In this document: one piece after another, positions 29,450 through 38,894 of the stretch
Position numbering within the stretch: position 1 is the first letter of the stretch
Layout of the letters: the number at the start of each line of letters is the position of its first letter
Source: Fischerella thermalis PCC 7521
Lineage (GTDB): Bacteria > Cyanobacteriota > Cyanobacteriia > Cyanobacteriales > Nostocaceae
Length of the DNA: 64,000 nucleotides
Assembly (NCBI RefSeq): GCF_000317225.1
Contig: NZ_AJLL01000098.1
Coordinates: forward strand, 92,341 to 156,340
Direction: 5' to 3'
Notes under the pieces: model-generated
What the model was told of the DNA's origin: nothing
Databases searched by the model: none
What the model saw: the letters and a program-made list of their open reading frames with translations, nothing else
Position numbers and translations under genes: made by a program

Positions 29450-30140
29450 GTTTATGGCTAAGGTTTTCAGTACTCTTAACCTCACTCTAGCGCTTTCGGT
29501 GATCAGGGTGATCAGAATGATGAGAAATGTAGTCTCTTAATAGCTGCTTATTTGCAGAATGTATAGGAGCGATCGCTTTTAACAGTCTTTACCTGTATGT
29601 CAATTAAATTACCCATTAAATACTCAACTAATCAAGATACAAGAAAAATAAATGTAGTAAAAATAACGCTTAGCATATATGGTGTCATTATTGACCATGA
29701 TTACTTAATTAATAAAAATTAATTTTTATCTCTAGTGAACTAGAAAATTATTCTTATGTAACTTGCTATTTAAATGTTAATAGATTGATTTTTGTATGAC
29801 AAACACATAATTATCCTTAAGAGTAGACGGATGTTTGTTTTGTAGATCCATTCTTAACTAGTAGATTTTTATTCATTATGTCGAAATTCAGACAAAAATA
29901 TAATTAGTATAATTACTGACAAAAAATTATGTATACTAATTATCTATGTTTTTTGCCATACAATAAAATATTCTCCTTTGGCAATAAATTTATATAAAAA
30001 TCTGTGAAAGATAGAACAAGCAAAAAAAATTACTTCAATAAAGCTTCATAAAACTGTAAGTAAACTTTGAGTTATATTATGTGACGCCACTAAAAAATAT
30101 CTCATTTATAAGCATCCATATTTTTTTCCGGAGTCAAAAT
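29450..30140. other. Gene-free A+T-rich stretch
   Basis: About 690 bases between the divergently placed aldo/keto reductase and the IS701-family transposase. It is very rich in A and T with frequent stops in every frame. It includes one GCGATCGC-type site near 29570. Part of it should be the left end of the insertion sequence, but I could not find a confident terminal inverted repeat. Confidence 0.5.
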
Positions 30141-31235
30141 ATGGCGCAACCCAGGGAAGCAACTACTACCCGTACTTTTGTGGATAACTATTGTGCAAAC
30201 TACAAACATCTTTTTCCAGAGGTGAGAAGTTTTGAATTTTTCAAGTGGTTGCATGTAGGTTTAGTTTCTGATATTGATCGCAAAAGTTTACCTGCGATCG
30301 CTAAATATTTAGGATTAAATAATCAAGCTTTACTCCATTTTGTTACCGAATCACCCTGGCAAATCAACGAACTCAGAAATCAAAGATTATCTATTATTCG
30401 TCAGGTTTTGCAAAGAAGGAGCTTTACCTTAATTATTGATGATACTGGAGATAAAAAAAAAGGTAAAACTACAGATTATGTAGACAAACAGTATATTGGG
30501 AACTTAGGCAAATTTGAAAATGGAATTGTTTCAGTCAATGCCTATGCTTTCCTAGATGGTTTAATTTTTCCTCTTACATTTAAAGTTTTCAGACCGCTAA
30601 AAAGATTAAAACCGGGAGATACTTTTAAAACTAAGCCCCAATTAATTGCTGAGATAATTGAAGAATTACAAGCAGGAGGGTTCACATTTGACTTGGTATT
30701 AGCAGATACTGTCTATGGAGAGTGTGATACCCTAATTAATATTTTAAATCAATCTCAACTTAATTTCATTGTTGCAATTAGAAGTAATGTTGGTTTTTGG
30801 TTAGCCCCTAGCCAGAAGATAAGGTACACCAGTTGGAAAAAATTTCATCGAATTTTCAGTAACGGCAAAACAGAACAAAGCTATATTCGTGAAATTATCT
30901 TTGGTAGCCGTCGAGAACTAAGGTATTGGCAGATTACAAACAATAGAGAACAATCTGCTGAGAATTTCACTATGTTTTTAATGAGTAATTTACCAAAGTT
31001 TATTAATTCAGCAGTTGATAACCCCTATGGGTTAATAACTTGGTTGGAGTATGGCTGTAAACACAGTAAAAACTACATAGGTTGGTCAGATTTTCGTATC
31101 ACTAATTATGAGCAAATAGAACGTTGGTGGGAAATTGTGTCTAGTGTTTACTGTATGCTGAGTATGCAATTTCATATTTTTCAGCAAAAATCTAATCAAG
31201 CGATTCACAACCAAAACACTGAACTTATTGCATAA
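30141..31235 (+). CDS. IS701-family transposase
   Basis: The 364-residue DDE transposase starts MAQPREATTTRTFVDNYC. Acidic catalytic candidates are in FTLIIDDTGDKKKGK, LVLADTVYGE and the late WLEYGCKHSKNYIGWSDFR with the following EQIERWWE. The words QYIGNLGKFENGIVSVNAYA and PLTFKVFRP are typical of the family, first described in Calothrix. The protein is somewhat short at the C-terminus compared with 400-plus residue members. A frame open upstream to 30081 lacks a better start. Terminal repeats and target duplication were not resolved. Confidence 0.88.
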   Translation: MAQPREATTTRTFVDNYCANYKHLFPEVRSFEFFKWLHVGLVSDIDRKSLPAIAKYLGLNNQALLHFVTESPWQINELRNQRLSIIRQVLQRRSFTLIIDDTGDKKKGKTTDYVDKQYIGNLGKFENGIVSVNAYAFLDGLIFPLTFKVFRPLKRLKPGDTFKTKPQLIAEIIEELQAGGFTFDLVLADTVYGECDTLINILNQSQLNFIVAIRSNVGFWLAPSQKIRYTSWKKFHRIFSNGKTEQSYIREIIFGSRRELRYWQITNNREQSAENFTMFLMSNLPKFINSAVDNPYGLITWLEYGCKHSKNYIGWSDFRITNYEQIERWWEIVSSVYCMLSMQFHIFQQKSNQAIHNQNTELIA

Positions 31236-31346
31236 CACGGTACGCTGTTGACTTGTAGCAGCTTTTTACCTGAGGTTTCGGAAATCCGTGTCTTTGCTAC
31301 TGTATATACCATCAAGCAGTCAATTGCATTGTTTGATGAAAAACTT

Positions 31347-31751
31347 ATGAAGGCATCATTGCACAATCATTTAGGTATAAGAAAAAGTACATTCACACTG
31401 ATAGCTATTGCCAGTGTTGTAGGTGTAATGTCTTTTACTAATCCTGATAATAATACTTATGTTAATTATGCCGCAGAACGACTCACCAGCGAAATACAAA
31501 ACGCGATTTGCCAAGGACCACAGTTACCACAAGGACAGTTGTGGGAGGATATAAGCAAACTTACAGCCAATACCTGTAAATCGGGATTAGCAACGGGGAT
31601 TACTTTTCAAAGTAACAATATTAAAGATTTTATTGCCACATCAACCGAGCGTCAGAACTTTGTAGCTTTTAGTATCTACACTACCAAAGTACCTGGATAT
31701 AACTTTAAAACAATTGGCGCATTCGGGAATTTTTTCACATTTCAAAAATAA
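31347..31751 (+). CDS. Small secreted or membrane-anchored DUF4359-like protein
   Basis: A 134-residue protein with an N-terminal hydrophobic segment (STFTLIAIASVVGVMSF) that could be a signal anchor. Then comes TNPDNNTYVNYAAERLTSEI, which resembles the TNPs-x-x-x-Y start of the DUF4359 family, and cysteines in NAICQGP and NTCKSGL. The end, GYNFKTIGAFGNFFTF, is also in family style. The ATG at 31347 was chosen because it begins the hydrophobic leader. Function is unknown. It lies right after the transposase and converges on the response regulator gene. Confidence 0.55.
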   Translation: MKASLHNHLGIRKSTFTLIAIASVVGVMSFTNPDNNTYVNYAAERLTSEIQNAICQGPQLPQGQLWEDISKLTANTCKSGLATGITFQSNNIKDFIATSTERQNFVAFSIYTTKVPGYNFKTIGAFGNFFTFQK

Positions 31752-31786
31752 TAGAGTCTTGATAACTGATAACTGATAACTGTTCA

Positions 31787-32476
31787 CTATTCATTAGATA
31801 TTCCAAAGCGATATCCTTTACCATAAACACTATGAATTAATTGAGTTTCACCAGTTAACTCAATCTTGCGTCTTAACAGACGTACTAGCGCAGCAATAAC
31901 ATTGCTACTCGGTTGCTCGTTATCTTGCCACAAGTATTGCATAATTTGGGTATGGGTCAGGAGCTTGCCAGTATTTTCCATAAAATACTGTAGCAACTGA
32001 CTTTCTTTTTGTGATAATTCTATTACCCGTCCTTGACGATAGGCGACTTGATTTTCTGGGTCAAGTTCCAGATCAGCTACTGTCAAGCGAACTGTAAGTG
32101 TACCCGGTATCTGAGAAACAGATCGTCGTAACAAAGCACGGACTCTTGCTAGTAACTCTCGCAGTTCAAAAGGCTTGACTAAATAGTCATCTGCACCAGC
32201 ATCTAAACCTTCAACTCGGTCATCAAGAGTATCTTTCGCAGTCAGAAATAACACAGGAGTAGTAATTCCTCGCCTGCGTAATTCTTGACATATCTCCAAT
32301 CCCGTTTTTCCAGGTAGCATCCAATCTAAAATCAGCAAGTCGTAATTGCTAGTTTGTGCCAGTTGACCGCCACTTGTACCATCATAAGCAGCATCGACAC
32401 TGTATCCTTCACGACTTAAAATCCGACTCAAAGGGTCAGTCAATTCAATTTCGTCATCAACTACTAAAATTCGCAT
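31787..32476 (-). CDS. OmpR-family response regulator
   Basis: A 229-residue two-domain regulator. The receiver runs from MRILVVDDEIELTDPLSRIL with the phosphoacceptor aspartate in LLILDWMLPGKTGLEICQEL, the threonine in FLTAKD and lysine in YLVKPFELRELLARVRALL. The C-terminal winged-helix DNA-binding domain has IELSQKESQLLQYFMENTGK, QIMQYLWQDNEQPSSNVIAA and HSVYGKGYRFGI. The LTDPL start resembles cyanobacterial RppA/ManR-type regulators that act on redox or manganese status, but the target is not visible here. No kinase gene lies next to it. It faces hisG across a 67-base shared promoter region. Confidence 0.93.
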   Translation of the reverse strand: MRILVVDDEIELTDPLSRILSREGYSVDAAYDGTSGGQLAQTSNYDLLILDWMLPGKTGLEICQELRRRGITTPVLFLTAKDTLDDRVEGLDAGADDYLVKPFELRELLARVRALLRRSVSQIPGTLTVRLTVADLELDPENQVAYRQGRVIELSQKESQLLQYFMENTGKLLTHTQIMQYLWQDNEQPSSNVIAALVRLLRRKIELTGETQLIHSVYGKGYRFGISNE

Positions 32477-32543
32477 GACCAGCCATCAATATTTAGGAAT
32501 CAGCTTTCCTGTATTATTATCATGCTGACCGCTAACGCTATTT

Positions 32544-33188
32544 ATGCTTACTGTTGCACTGCCTAAAGGGGAACTTCTCAAACATAGCATCCAACTGCTA
32601 CAAACTGTAGGGTTGGACTTTAGTGCGTTTTTAGACTCTAGTAACCGACAATTACAAATTACTGATACTAATGGCAAAGCAAAAGGACTACTAGTCAGAG
32701 GGCAAGATGTGCCAGTTTACGTAGAATATGGTCAGGCACAACTGGGTATAGTTGGTTATGATGTACTGCGTGAGAAAAAGCCGCAAGTAGCACAGCTAGT
32801 TGATTTGCGGTTTGGGTATTGCCGGATGTCCGTAGCAGTCAAACAATCCAGCCCTTACCGATCGCCTCTGGATTTACCAGCTCATGGCAGAGTTGCATCC
32901 AAATATGTCAACTGCGCGCGGGAATATTTTCATAGCTTGGATTTACCAGTAGAAATTGTGCCGTTGTATGGTTCTGTGGAACTAGGGCCAATCACAGGCA
33001 TGTCGGAAGCGATCGTGGATATAGTCTCCACAGGCAGGACATTACGCGAAAATGGTTTGATGGAAATTGCAGTACTCTATGAAAGTACAGCACGGTTGAT
33101 TGCTCATCCTTTAAGTTATCGCCTCAACACAGATAACCTCAGTAACCTGATAGCAAAGGTGCGTGAGGTAACATTGGCGAATGTATAA
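32544..33188 (+). CDS. hisG: ATP phosphoribosyltransferase, short form
   Basis: This is the first enzyme of histidine synthesis, joining ATP and phosphoribosyl pyrophosphate. The 214 residues lack the regulatory C-terminal domain, so it is the short HisG form that works with HisZ. Recognisable parts are [23 protein letters not shown]-like [40 protein letters not shown] and the phosphoribosyl loop [14 protein letters not shown]. No hisZ is in the window. It is divergent from the response regulator and followed by a long hairpin. Confidence 0.95.
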   Translation: MLTVALPKGELLKHSIQLLQTVGLDFSAFLDSSNRQLQITDTNGKAKGLLVRGQDVPVYVEYGQAQLGIVGYDVLREKKPQVAQLVDLRFGYCRMSVAVKQSSPYRSPLDLPAHGRVASKYVNCAREYFHSLDLPVEIVPLYGSVELGPITGMSEAIVDIVSTGRTLRENGLMEIAVLYESTARLIAHPLSYRLNTDNLSNLIAKVREVTLANV

Positions 33189-33195
33189 ATCAAGA

Positions 33196-33253
33196 CTTAG
33201 TGTCTTAGTGTCTTAGTGGTGTAAATTAACCACCAAGACACAAAGACACCAAG
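33196..33253 (+). terminator. Long hairpin of the CTTAGTGTCTTAG family after hisG
   Basis: The arm 33196-33220 (ending GTCTTAGTGGT) pairs with 33229-33253 (starting ACCACCAAGACA) over about 25 bases with a few G-U or mismatched positions and an eight-base loop. It starts seven bases after the hisG stop and probably ends its transcript, although no strong U-run follows. Related hairpins lie at 33462-33527 and 43285-43351. Confidence 0.6.
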
Positions 33254-33291
33254 CCAAATCAGAATTTATCTGAACTTTACTGCGACTAGCA

Positions 33292-33489
33292 ATGAATCAG
33301 ACTATAGATTTTGATACTAACCCAACAGTTGCTGTGAGCTAATATGACAACATGGCACGTATGGCACTGCCTGGTTATGAAGCAATGCATACAATGGTGT
33401 TGGCTTGTTTGCGATCGCATCTGCCAGATATTGCTGCAAGCATCTCTCTAAAAATCAAAATCTTTGTGCCTTTGTGCCTTAGTGGTTAA
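33292..33489 (+). pseudogene. N-terminal methyltransferase-like remnant with in-frame stop
   Basis: Translation from ATG 33292 gives MNQTIDFDTNPTVAVS, a TAA at 33340, then YDNMARMALPGYEAMHTMVL followed by ACLRSHLPDIAAS. The words YDN...ALPGYE...LL...P are typical of the helix before the SAM-binding motif of class I methyltransferases. The homology stops after about 50 codons, before any SAM motif, where a hairpin repeat begins. The remainder to 33489 is repeat sequence read as protein. The gene is dead by both a nonsense codon and truncation. Together with the hairpins, this accounts for the gene-free stretch 33189-33532. Confidence 0.55.
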
Positions 33490-33527
33490 TATTCATTCTA
33501 TCCACCACAAAGACACAAAGACACCAA
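33462..33527 (-). terminator. Hairpin repeat after cydB
   Basis: The arms CTTTGTGCCTTTGTGCC... (33462-33486) and ...CACAAAGACACAAAG (33504-33527) pair over about 24 bases. On the minus strand the hairpin follows the cydB stop by five bases and is followed by GATTTTGATTTTT, so it fits an intrinsic terminator for the cydAB operon. It belongs to the same family as the hairpins after hisG and after the sulfotransferase. Confidence 0.6.
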
Positions 33528-33532
33528 CTTAC

Positions 33533-34549
33533 TTACTCTCCGTAGTGACCGCCAGTGACCTTACCCCGGAACACAATATATTGATAAATGTTGTAGAACA
33601 ACATTACGGGGATCAGCGCACCAATGAAAATAATCATAAAAACCAGCGCACTCGGATCAGCAGCAGCTTCATAAATAGTGATTTGAGTGGGGATAATGTA
33701 GGGAAAGACAACCATTGCCAAGCCCACAAATGTCAGCAAGAAAAGCAGAATTGTCCAGATAAAAGGCACTTTTTCTTCTTTACGAAACAAGCTTCTAATC
33801 AATAGCGAAATCAACAAAACTCCCAACAAGGGAATCACGGCAAATAGGTAAACCAGCGGGCGATGAAACAAACGTTCTCTAGCGTATTCGTAAAATATTG
33901 GAGTACCAATTGTAATCAAAATGGCTCCAATCAAAGTTGTCACAGCCGCAATTTTGGCTGTTTTATAGTGGGTATCTTGTATTTCGCCTGTGGTTTTCCA
34001 AATTAAATAGGTGGAACCAATCAGGACATAACCTTGGATGAGAGTCAAAGCTACCAGAACAGTCTGCCAACTCAACCAATCCCAAGTCGTACCGATAAAG
34101 TGACCTGTTTGATCTACCTGAATTCCTTTGAGTACGCCACCAAGGGCGAATCCTTGACCTAAGGCTGCAAGAAAACTACCAGCACCAAAGGCAAAGTTCC
34201 ACAATAGTTTGCGCTTAGCTTGCTCACGAAATTCAAATGCGACAGCGCGAAAAATCAATCCAAATACCATCAACAAAATGGGAATGTAAAGGGCATTTAA
34301 AATCGTGCCGTAAGCAAGGGGAAACGCCCCAAACAAACCACCACCCATGAGAACTAACCAAGTTTCGTTAGCATCCCAAATATTACTCAAGCTAGTCATT
34401 AGGATGCCACGACGTTCTTCTGTAGAAGCAGTTAGAGATAAAATTCCTACCCCCAAGTCAAACCCATCGAGCATGACATAGAGGAAGAGGAAAAGAGCTA
34501 AAATACCAAACCATACTTGTGGTAAAAAATAACTTAGCGTCTCCATCAA
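33533..34549 (-). CDS. cydB: Cytochrome bd-type quinol oxidase subunit II
   Basis: A 338-residue membrane protein with about eight segments. Family words are LPQVWFGILALFLFLYVMLDGFDLGVG at the start, WDANETWLVLMGGGLFGAFP, FRAVAFEFREQ and a conserved end VMLFYNIYQYIVFRGKV. CydB supports the haem-bearing CydA in reducing oxygen to water with electrons from quinol. It starts six bases after the cydA stop, so they are one operon. In cyanobacteria this oxidase works in the respiratory chain of thylakoid or cytoplasmic membrane and removes excess electrons. Confidence 0.95.
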   Translation of the reverse strand: MMETLSYFLPQVWFGILALFLFLYVMLDGFDLGVGILSLTASTEERRGILMTSLSNIWDANETWLVLMGGGLFGAFPLAYGTILNALYIPILLMVFGLIFRAVAFEFREQAKRKLLWNFAFGAGSFLAALGQGFALGGVLKGIQVDQTGHFIGTTWDWLSWQTVLVALTLIQGYVLIGSTYLIWKTTGEIQDTHYKTAKIAAVTTLIGAILITIGTPIFYEYARERLFHRPLVYLFAVIPLLGVLLISLLIRSLFRKEEKVPFIWTILLFLLTFVGLAMVVFPYIIPTQITIYEAAADPSALVFMIIFIGALIPVMLFYNIYQYIVFRGKVTGGHYGE

Positions 34550-34554
34550 ACCTC

Positions 34555-35997
34555 CTATTGCTGTGCTTCCACCGGACGTTCATCAGGGATAAATTCTCCA
34601 GGAGTAGTTTCTACTGCGGGTTGGTCTTTTAAGCCTGGTATTGGTAAATCTAGTCTGGGACCTCTACGGATAATCCTACTACCAAAATATAAAACTGCAA
34701 CAAACAACAGGCTGTAAACTGTGGCGAAGCCTGTTAAAGTTGCTAGGACATTACTAGCAGGGAGATTTGAGGCAGCATCAGCCGTGCGAATCAGTCCGTA
34801 CACAGTCCACGGTTGTCTGCCTACACAACGAACTATCCAGCCTGACTCCACTGCAATGTATCCTAAAGGAGCAGCAAAAATCCAGCCCAGCATTAACAAG
34901 CGTTGCTGGGAAATGTTCTCTGGGGAGAGTTTACCGCGTAGCCATTGAATAGTACTGACTAGCATCAATCCTGCTAGGAAGAAGCCAATGGCAATCATGA
35001 TCCGGAAGGAGTAGTAGATCAATGCTACTAGGTGTGGTCTATCGGCTGGTTGCCATTCTTTTAAACCGAGTACAGGTTCGGAAAGTTTTGGTTTGAATTC
35101 CAGAATGTAGCTAAGGGCATTGGGGATAGTGATTTCCCAATCGTTTTGTTCTGCTTGTTCATTGGGTAAAGCTATTAGACTCCAATCTGCTGGCTGTCCC
35201 GCTGGGGTTGTATGCCATTGTGCCTCCATTGCTGCTAGTTTGGAGGGTTGGTAGTGATACACTTGTTCCCCACTCAAGTGTCCTACGTATATCTGCAATG
35301 GTGCAATAGCGATCGCAGCTGCTAAAGCTATCTTAAAAGCTTTGGCAAAGAAGGCGCTATGACGATTGTTGTAAATATACCAGGCACTAATTCCACCAAT
35401 TACAAACAGTGAAGTTTCCAGTGTGCCTAAAAACATATGCGACACACTCACCGCCATAAATGGATTGAAAATACCCTGAAAGTAATCGTGGACGATAAAC
35501 TTACCGTTGACCATTTCTCCACCCGCGGGAGTTTGCAACCAGGAATTAGCTGCCAAAATCCAGAAGGTTGATAAGTTAGCACCAACAGCAACCAGGATCG
35601 TAGAAATAAAGTGAATGATTGGGTGGACACGTTCCCAGCCAAATACCATAATTCCTAAAAAAGCCGCTTCCAGCATAAATGCCCAGGAAGCTTCAAAGCC
35701 GATGATGCTACCAAAAAAATTACCAATTGCTTCCGATAGAGGGGCCCAGTTTGTGCCAAACTGAAACTCCATCGGAATACCAGTAGCGACACCGATACCA
35801 AAGTTTAAAATGTAGAGTTTTGACCAAAAGCGGGCATGGTAGTAGTAATCTGGGTTACGGGTCTTCAACCATATTCCCTCTACAATCGCTAGATAAATTG
35901 CCATGCCTGTAGTCAGTACAGGCCACAGCATATGAAATATGGCTGTCAGTGCAAACTGCATCCGCGACAGCGCTACAGTGTTAGACAAAAATTCCAT
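34555..35997 (-). CDS. cydA: Cytochrome bd-type quinol oxidase subunit I
   Basis: The 480-residue haem-binding subunit has about nine membrane segments. It starts LSRMQFALTAIFHMLWPVLT with a haem-ligand histidine, then FGIGVATGIPMEFQFGTNW, LEAAFLGIMVFGWERVHP, HMFLGTLETSLFVIGG and the late GWIVRCVGRQPWTVYGLIRT, where E. coli has GRQPW. The quinol loop is short, as in cyanide-insensitive (CioA-like) oxidases; the sequence in that loop (SGEQVYHYQPSKLAAMEAQW) is conserved. It leads the cydAB operon; the 382 bases upstream should hold its promoter. Confidence 0.95.
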   Translation of the reverse strand: MEFLSNTVALSRMQFALTAIFHMLWPVLTTGMAIYLAIVEGIWLKTRNPDYYYHARFWSKLYILNFGIGVATGIPMEFQFGTNWAPLSEAIGNFFGSIIGFEASWAFMLEAAFLGIMVFGWERVHPIIHFISTILVAVGANLSTFWILAANSWLQTPAGGEMVNGKFIVHDYFQGIFNPFMAVSVSHMFLGTLETSLFVIGGISAWYIYNNRHSAFFAKAFKIALAAAIAIAPLQIYVGHLSGEQVYHYQPSKLAAMEAQWHTTPAGQPADWSLIALPNEQAEQNDWEITIPNALSYILEFKPKLSEPVLGLKEWQPADRPHLVALIYYSFRIMIAIGFFLAGLMLVSTIQWLRGKLSPENISQQRLLMLGWIFAAPLGYIAVESGWIVRCVGRQPWTVYGLIRTADAASNLPASNVLATLTGFATVYSLLFVAVLYFGSRIIRRGPRLDLPIPGLKDQPAVETTPGEFIPDERPVEAQQ

Positions 35998-36379
35998 AAG
36001 TTCTTCCCTTCACTGGTTGAACAACTATGTGTCAGGATTGTCACCCACTACATAAGCAGTAAATACCTGTGAGTGTGACAATTCTTTACAAATTTTTAAT
36101 GTATGACTTGTTGTCGTAAAAGTGTGAGGGAAGCGATCGCAGATACTGGGCAAAAATTAATCTTGATTTATTACGTCAAGTTTATGGAGTATTAAAACGC
36201 TATCAATAGCATTCAATAGCTTCTCTAAAAACTTCTTGAGATTTTGATTGTATGCTGTCCAAAGTTATCAAGCTAAACTTATATACTTCATCAAAATTTC
36301 GCTAAATCTAGTCAGAAAGTTAAAATTTACACTAACCTAGTGAAGAAGTATAATTTTCTTAAAGTCAATCTTTATACCC
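35998..36379. other. Gene-free spacer between divergent operons
   Basis: The spacer separates cydA (minus) from the alkaline-phosphatase-superfamily gene (plus) and so should hold two promoters. A GCGATCGC site occurs near 36134. The part near 36300-36370 is A+T-rich. I see no clear promoter boxes, small gene or hairpin. Confidence 0.5.
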
Positions 36380-37204
36380 ATGCCCAACAATCTTGTATAC
36401 ATCATCATGGATAGCTGTCGCTATGACAGCTATGCAGCTGCTGCAACACCCAATATTGATCTACTCGGAAAAGCAGAGTGTCGTTACAGCTATGCATCTT
36501 GGACTTCCCCCTCTCACTACACTATGCTGATGGGTATGATTCCACATCAAAGCCCACGCGGTGTATTCGCTTCAGAAGTGTACAAGCAGGAGTTTGTCAA
36601 ATGGGTGGATCGTTTGAATATCCCAAACCTGTCTTTTAAAACTTTTGTGCCTTACTTATCTTTACCAAAAGTTTTACAAGACAATGGCTATAAGGCGATC
36701 GCCAGAGTTTCTATGCCTGTTCTCAATCAATTTACTAACATTAATAAGCATTTTGATGATTATAAATTAATGCCAAATCATAATGATTTTCCATCCATGA
36801 TTAATGACATGGAATTTCCTGATGATCAACCTCGTTTTTACTTTTTCAATTTAGGCGAAACTCATTATCCCTACATGCTGAAGGGAGATGATATGCCTCG
36901 GATCTCAGGTGTACATGGAGTCTTTAAAAATATTGATGAATTTTTACTAGTTGGCGAAAAACCAGAAGAGAAAAGCTTTTTTGAACCAGAAGAAATGACT
37001 CGCTTACATCAGCAACAAATTAGTTGTGTAGAGTATGTAGATAAATTTATCGGTGAATTATTTAATAAATGTCCTGATAATACTCACATCATCATTACAG
37101 CAGATCATGGGGAATTATTTGGAGAAGATGGTTATTTTGGACATGGGCCAATTATGCATTCTAAGTGTTTTGAAGTTCCATTTTTAGAGGGAATACGCCC
37201 GTAA
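36380..37204 (+). CDS. Alkaline-phosphatase/sulfatase-superfamily metalloenzyme
   Basis: The 274-residue protein has the superfamily layout: a first metal aspartate in VYIIMDSCRYDSY, TPNIDLLG, a nucleophile region in SWTSPSHYTMLMGM, a second metal site in ITADHGELFGEDG, and a final metal histidine in GHGPIMHSKCFEVPF. In sulfatases the nucleophile motif is C/S-x-P-x-R; here the arginine position is His, so classic sulfatase maturation is not expected. It could be a phosphodiesterase, phosphatase or sulfatase-like transferase. It has no signal peptide and is short for the superfamily. It is 15 bases before the propeller-like gene, so the two are probably made together. A second member lies in the PKS operon at 48-50 kb. 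Confidence 0.78.
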   Translation: MPNNLVYIIMDSCRYDSYAAAATPNIDLLGKAECRYSYASWTSPSHYTMLMGMIPHQSPRGVFASEVYKQEFVKWVDRLNIPNLSFKTFVPYLSLPKVLQDNGYKAIARVSMPVLNQFTNINKHFDDYKLMPNHNDFPSMINDMEFPDDQPRFYFFNLGETHYPYMLKGDDMPRISGVHGVFKNIDEFLLVGEKPEEKSFFEPEEMTRLHQQQISCVEYVDKFIGELFNKCPDNTHIIITADHGELFGEDGYFGHGPIMHSKCFEVPFLEGIRP

Positions 37205-37219
37205 TTATGAATGTAAAAA

Positions 37220-38716
37220 ATGACTCAGGTGCGAATTTTTAATCCAGAACCAAACCGAGGATTGAGTGAGGCTAATTTCCGTAAAATTTGCAAAAACGGT
37301 TTTGGCGATGGTAATAATGCTTATGCCCATTCCATGGCTTGGTTCAATGGACACTTATATGTTGGAACAACCCGCGCCAACCTCTGTCTTATCCGTAGTA
37401 GTATGCCCCATGTCAAGATTGATATGTGGCCTGTTGAGTGTCCTCATAAAGTCTATACCCCAGAGTTTGAAAGGAATTGGGCCCGGGCAGAAATCTGGCG
37501 CTACAATCCAGTTATCAAACATTGGGAACGAGTTTTTCAGGCTCCCATGACCTTGGCCAAGGAAGGAGATGAATTCAGCCGTGACCTTGGCTATCGAGGG
37601 ATGGCAGTATTTCAAGGGAAATCAGACCCAGAACCAGCGTTGTATGTCAGCACTTGGTCAAGGTCGCGGGCTAATGGCCCACTCATCATGCGTACAGAAG
37701 ATGGCAAAAACTTTGAGGTTGTCTCTAAACCTGGATTAGTAGGTTTACCTGTTACCAGTTTGCGCTTACTGATTCCTTTCAAAGGACGCTTGTTTACTGC
37801 ACCAACCAGTGCAACTGGAGGTAATGCAAATACTTCTGGAGTCGCTCAGGTATATGAAAGTAGTGATCCTGCTAAAGGAGAGTGGCGTGCTGCGAGCGAT
37901 CGCGGATTTGGTGATCCAGAAAATCGCACAATCTTCGAGTTAAGAGGATTTGGAGACTATCTTTATGCCGGAACCGTCAATAATAATGGTTTTCAAATCT
38001 GGCGTACTAAAGCAGAAGGAGAACCTCCTTATCATTGGACTAATGTCATTACTAACGGTGCAGGTCGTGGTAGTCTTAATCAAATCGCTGCCAGTATGAT
38101 GGTTTTCAAGGACGCTCTGTATGTCGGCACTGGTATCCAAAATGGTGGTTACGATCACCTCAATAAAATTGGCCCTGCTGGAGCGGAAATCATCAGGATT
38201 CACCATGACGGTTCTTGGGATTTACTTATGGGAGATATCCGCGATGGTAGATATCCCTTGAGTGGATTATCAGCTGGGTTCAATAATCTATGCAATGGTT
38301 ATGTCTGGAGGATGGGAGTACATGATGGTTGGCTGTATGCAGGAACTATGGAATGGAGCGACATCATGTGCTACATCTCCTTAGAAGGGAGACCAGACAA
38401 AACAGTTCGGATGCTCCAGCAAGTAGGATTGGAAGAGATAGTTAAATATCAAGGTGGCTTTGAAGTATGGCGTACCTTTGATGGCGAAAATTGGCTACCA
38501 GTAACTCGACAAGGATTTGGTAACGTCTATAACTATGGAGTTCGTAACTTTATTTCCACTTCTTACGGTCTGTTTATCGGTACAGCCAATCCTTTTGGTC
38601 CACGTGTAGCAGTTCGTCAAGAAGGAAAGTGGACATATGTAGACAATCCCAATGGTGGCTTGGAAATTTTGCAAGGAACTTTAGATTGGGATAGCCAACT
38701 AAAAACTGAAGTCTGA
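37220..38716 (+). CDS. Probable seven-bladed beta-propeller protein of unknown function
   Basis: The 498-residue protein has no known family that I recognise, but contains seven copies of a strand motif like LYVGT: HLYVGTTRAN, ALYVSTWSRS, RLFTAPTSAT, YLYAGTVNNN, ALYVGTGIQN, WLYAGTMEWS and GLFIGTANPF, each after a hydrophobic-Gly or Asp turn. Several are followed by a W-R-T-x-D type turn (FQIWRTKAEGE, FEVWRTFDGEN). The spacing of about 60-70 residues fits one blade each. There is no signal peptide. Coupled with the metalloenzyme upstream, it could be a binding partner or a large-molecule enzyme. The convergent gene 39006-39920 is a dioxygenase. Confidence 0.7.
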   Translation: MTQVRIFNPEPNRGLSEANFRKICKNGFGDGNNAYAHSMAWFNGHLYVGTTRANLCLIRSSMPHVKIDMWPVECPHKVYTPEFERNWARAEIWRYNPVIKHWERVFQAPMTLAKEGDEFSRDLGYRGMAVFQGKSDPEPALYVSTWSRSRANGPLIMRTEDGKNFEVVSKPGLVGLPVTSLRLLIPFKGRLFTAPTSATGGNANTSGVAQVYESSDPAKGEWRAASDRGFGDPENRTIFELRGFGDYLYAGTVNNNGFQIWRTKAEGEPPYHWTNVITNGAGRGSLNQIAASMMVFKDALYVGTGIQNGGYDHLNKIGPAGAEIIRIHHDGSWDLLMGDIRDGRYPLSGLSAGFNNLCNGYVWRMGVHDGWLYAGTMEWSDIMCYISLEGRPDKTVRMLQQVGLEEIVKYQGGFEVWRTFDGENWLPVTRQGFGNVYNYGVRNFISTSYGLFIGTANPFGPRVAVRQEGKWTYVDNPNGGLEILQGTLDWDSQLKTEV

Positions 38717-38894
38717 ATTAGAAATGTTTATATCCTTGTTAATAGTCTTTAAACTAACTGTTAAAAATCAGTAAAAGTTTTCGTGTTATACCTGATTAGA
38801 TAGTTAATATAAACTTTGTTTAATTTCAATAAATTATTTGGTATTGCTTAGATAGAAGTAAAAATAAAATAAAAAATGTCATTCTGAACTAGGT

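Noticed and set aside
33464..33805. Plus-strand open frame opposite cydB
   Set aside because: It is antisense to a clear cydB and starts in a hairpin repeat.
36380..37204. Classic formylglycine sulfatase
   Set aside because: The nucleophile region lacks the C/S-x-P-x-R pattern needed for formylglycine formation.
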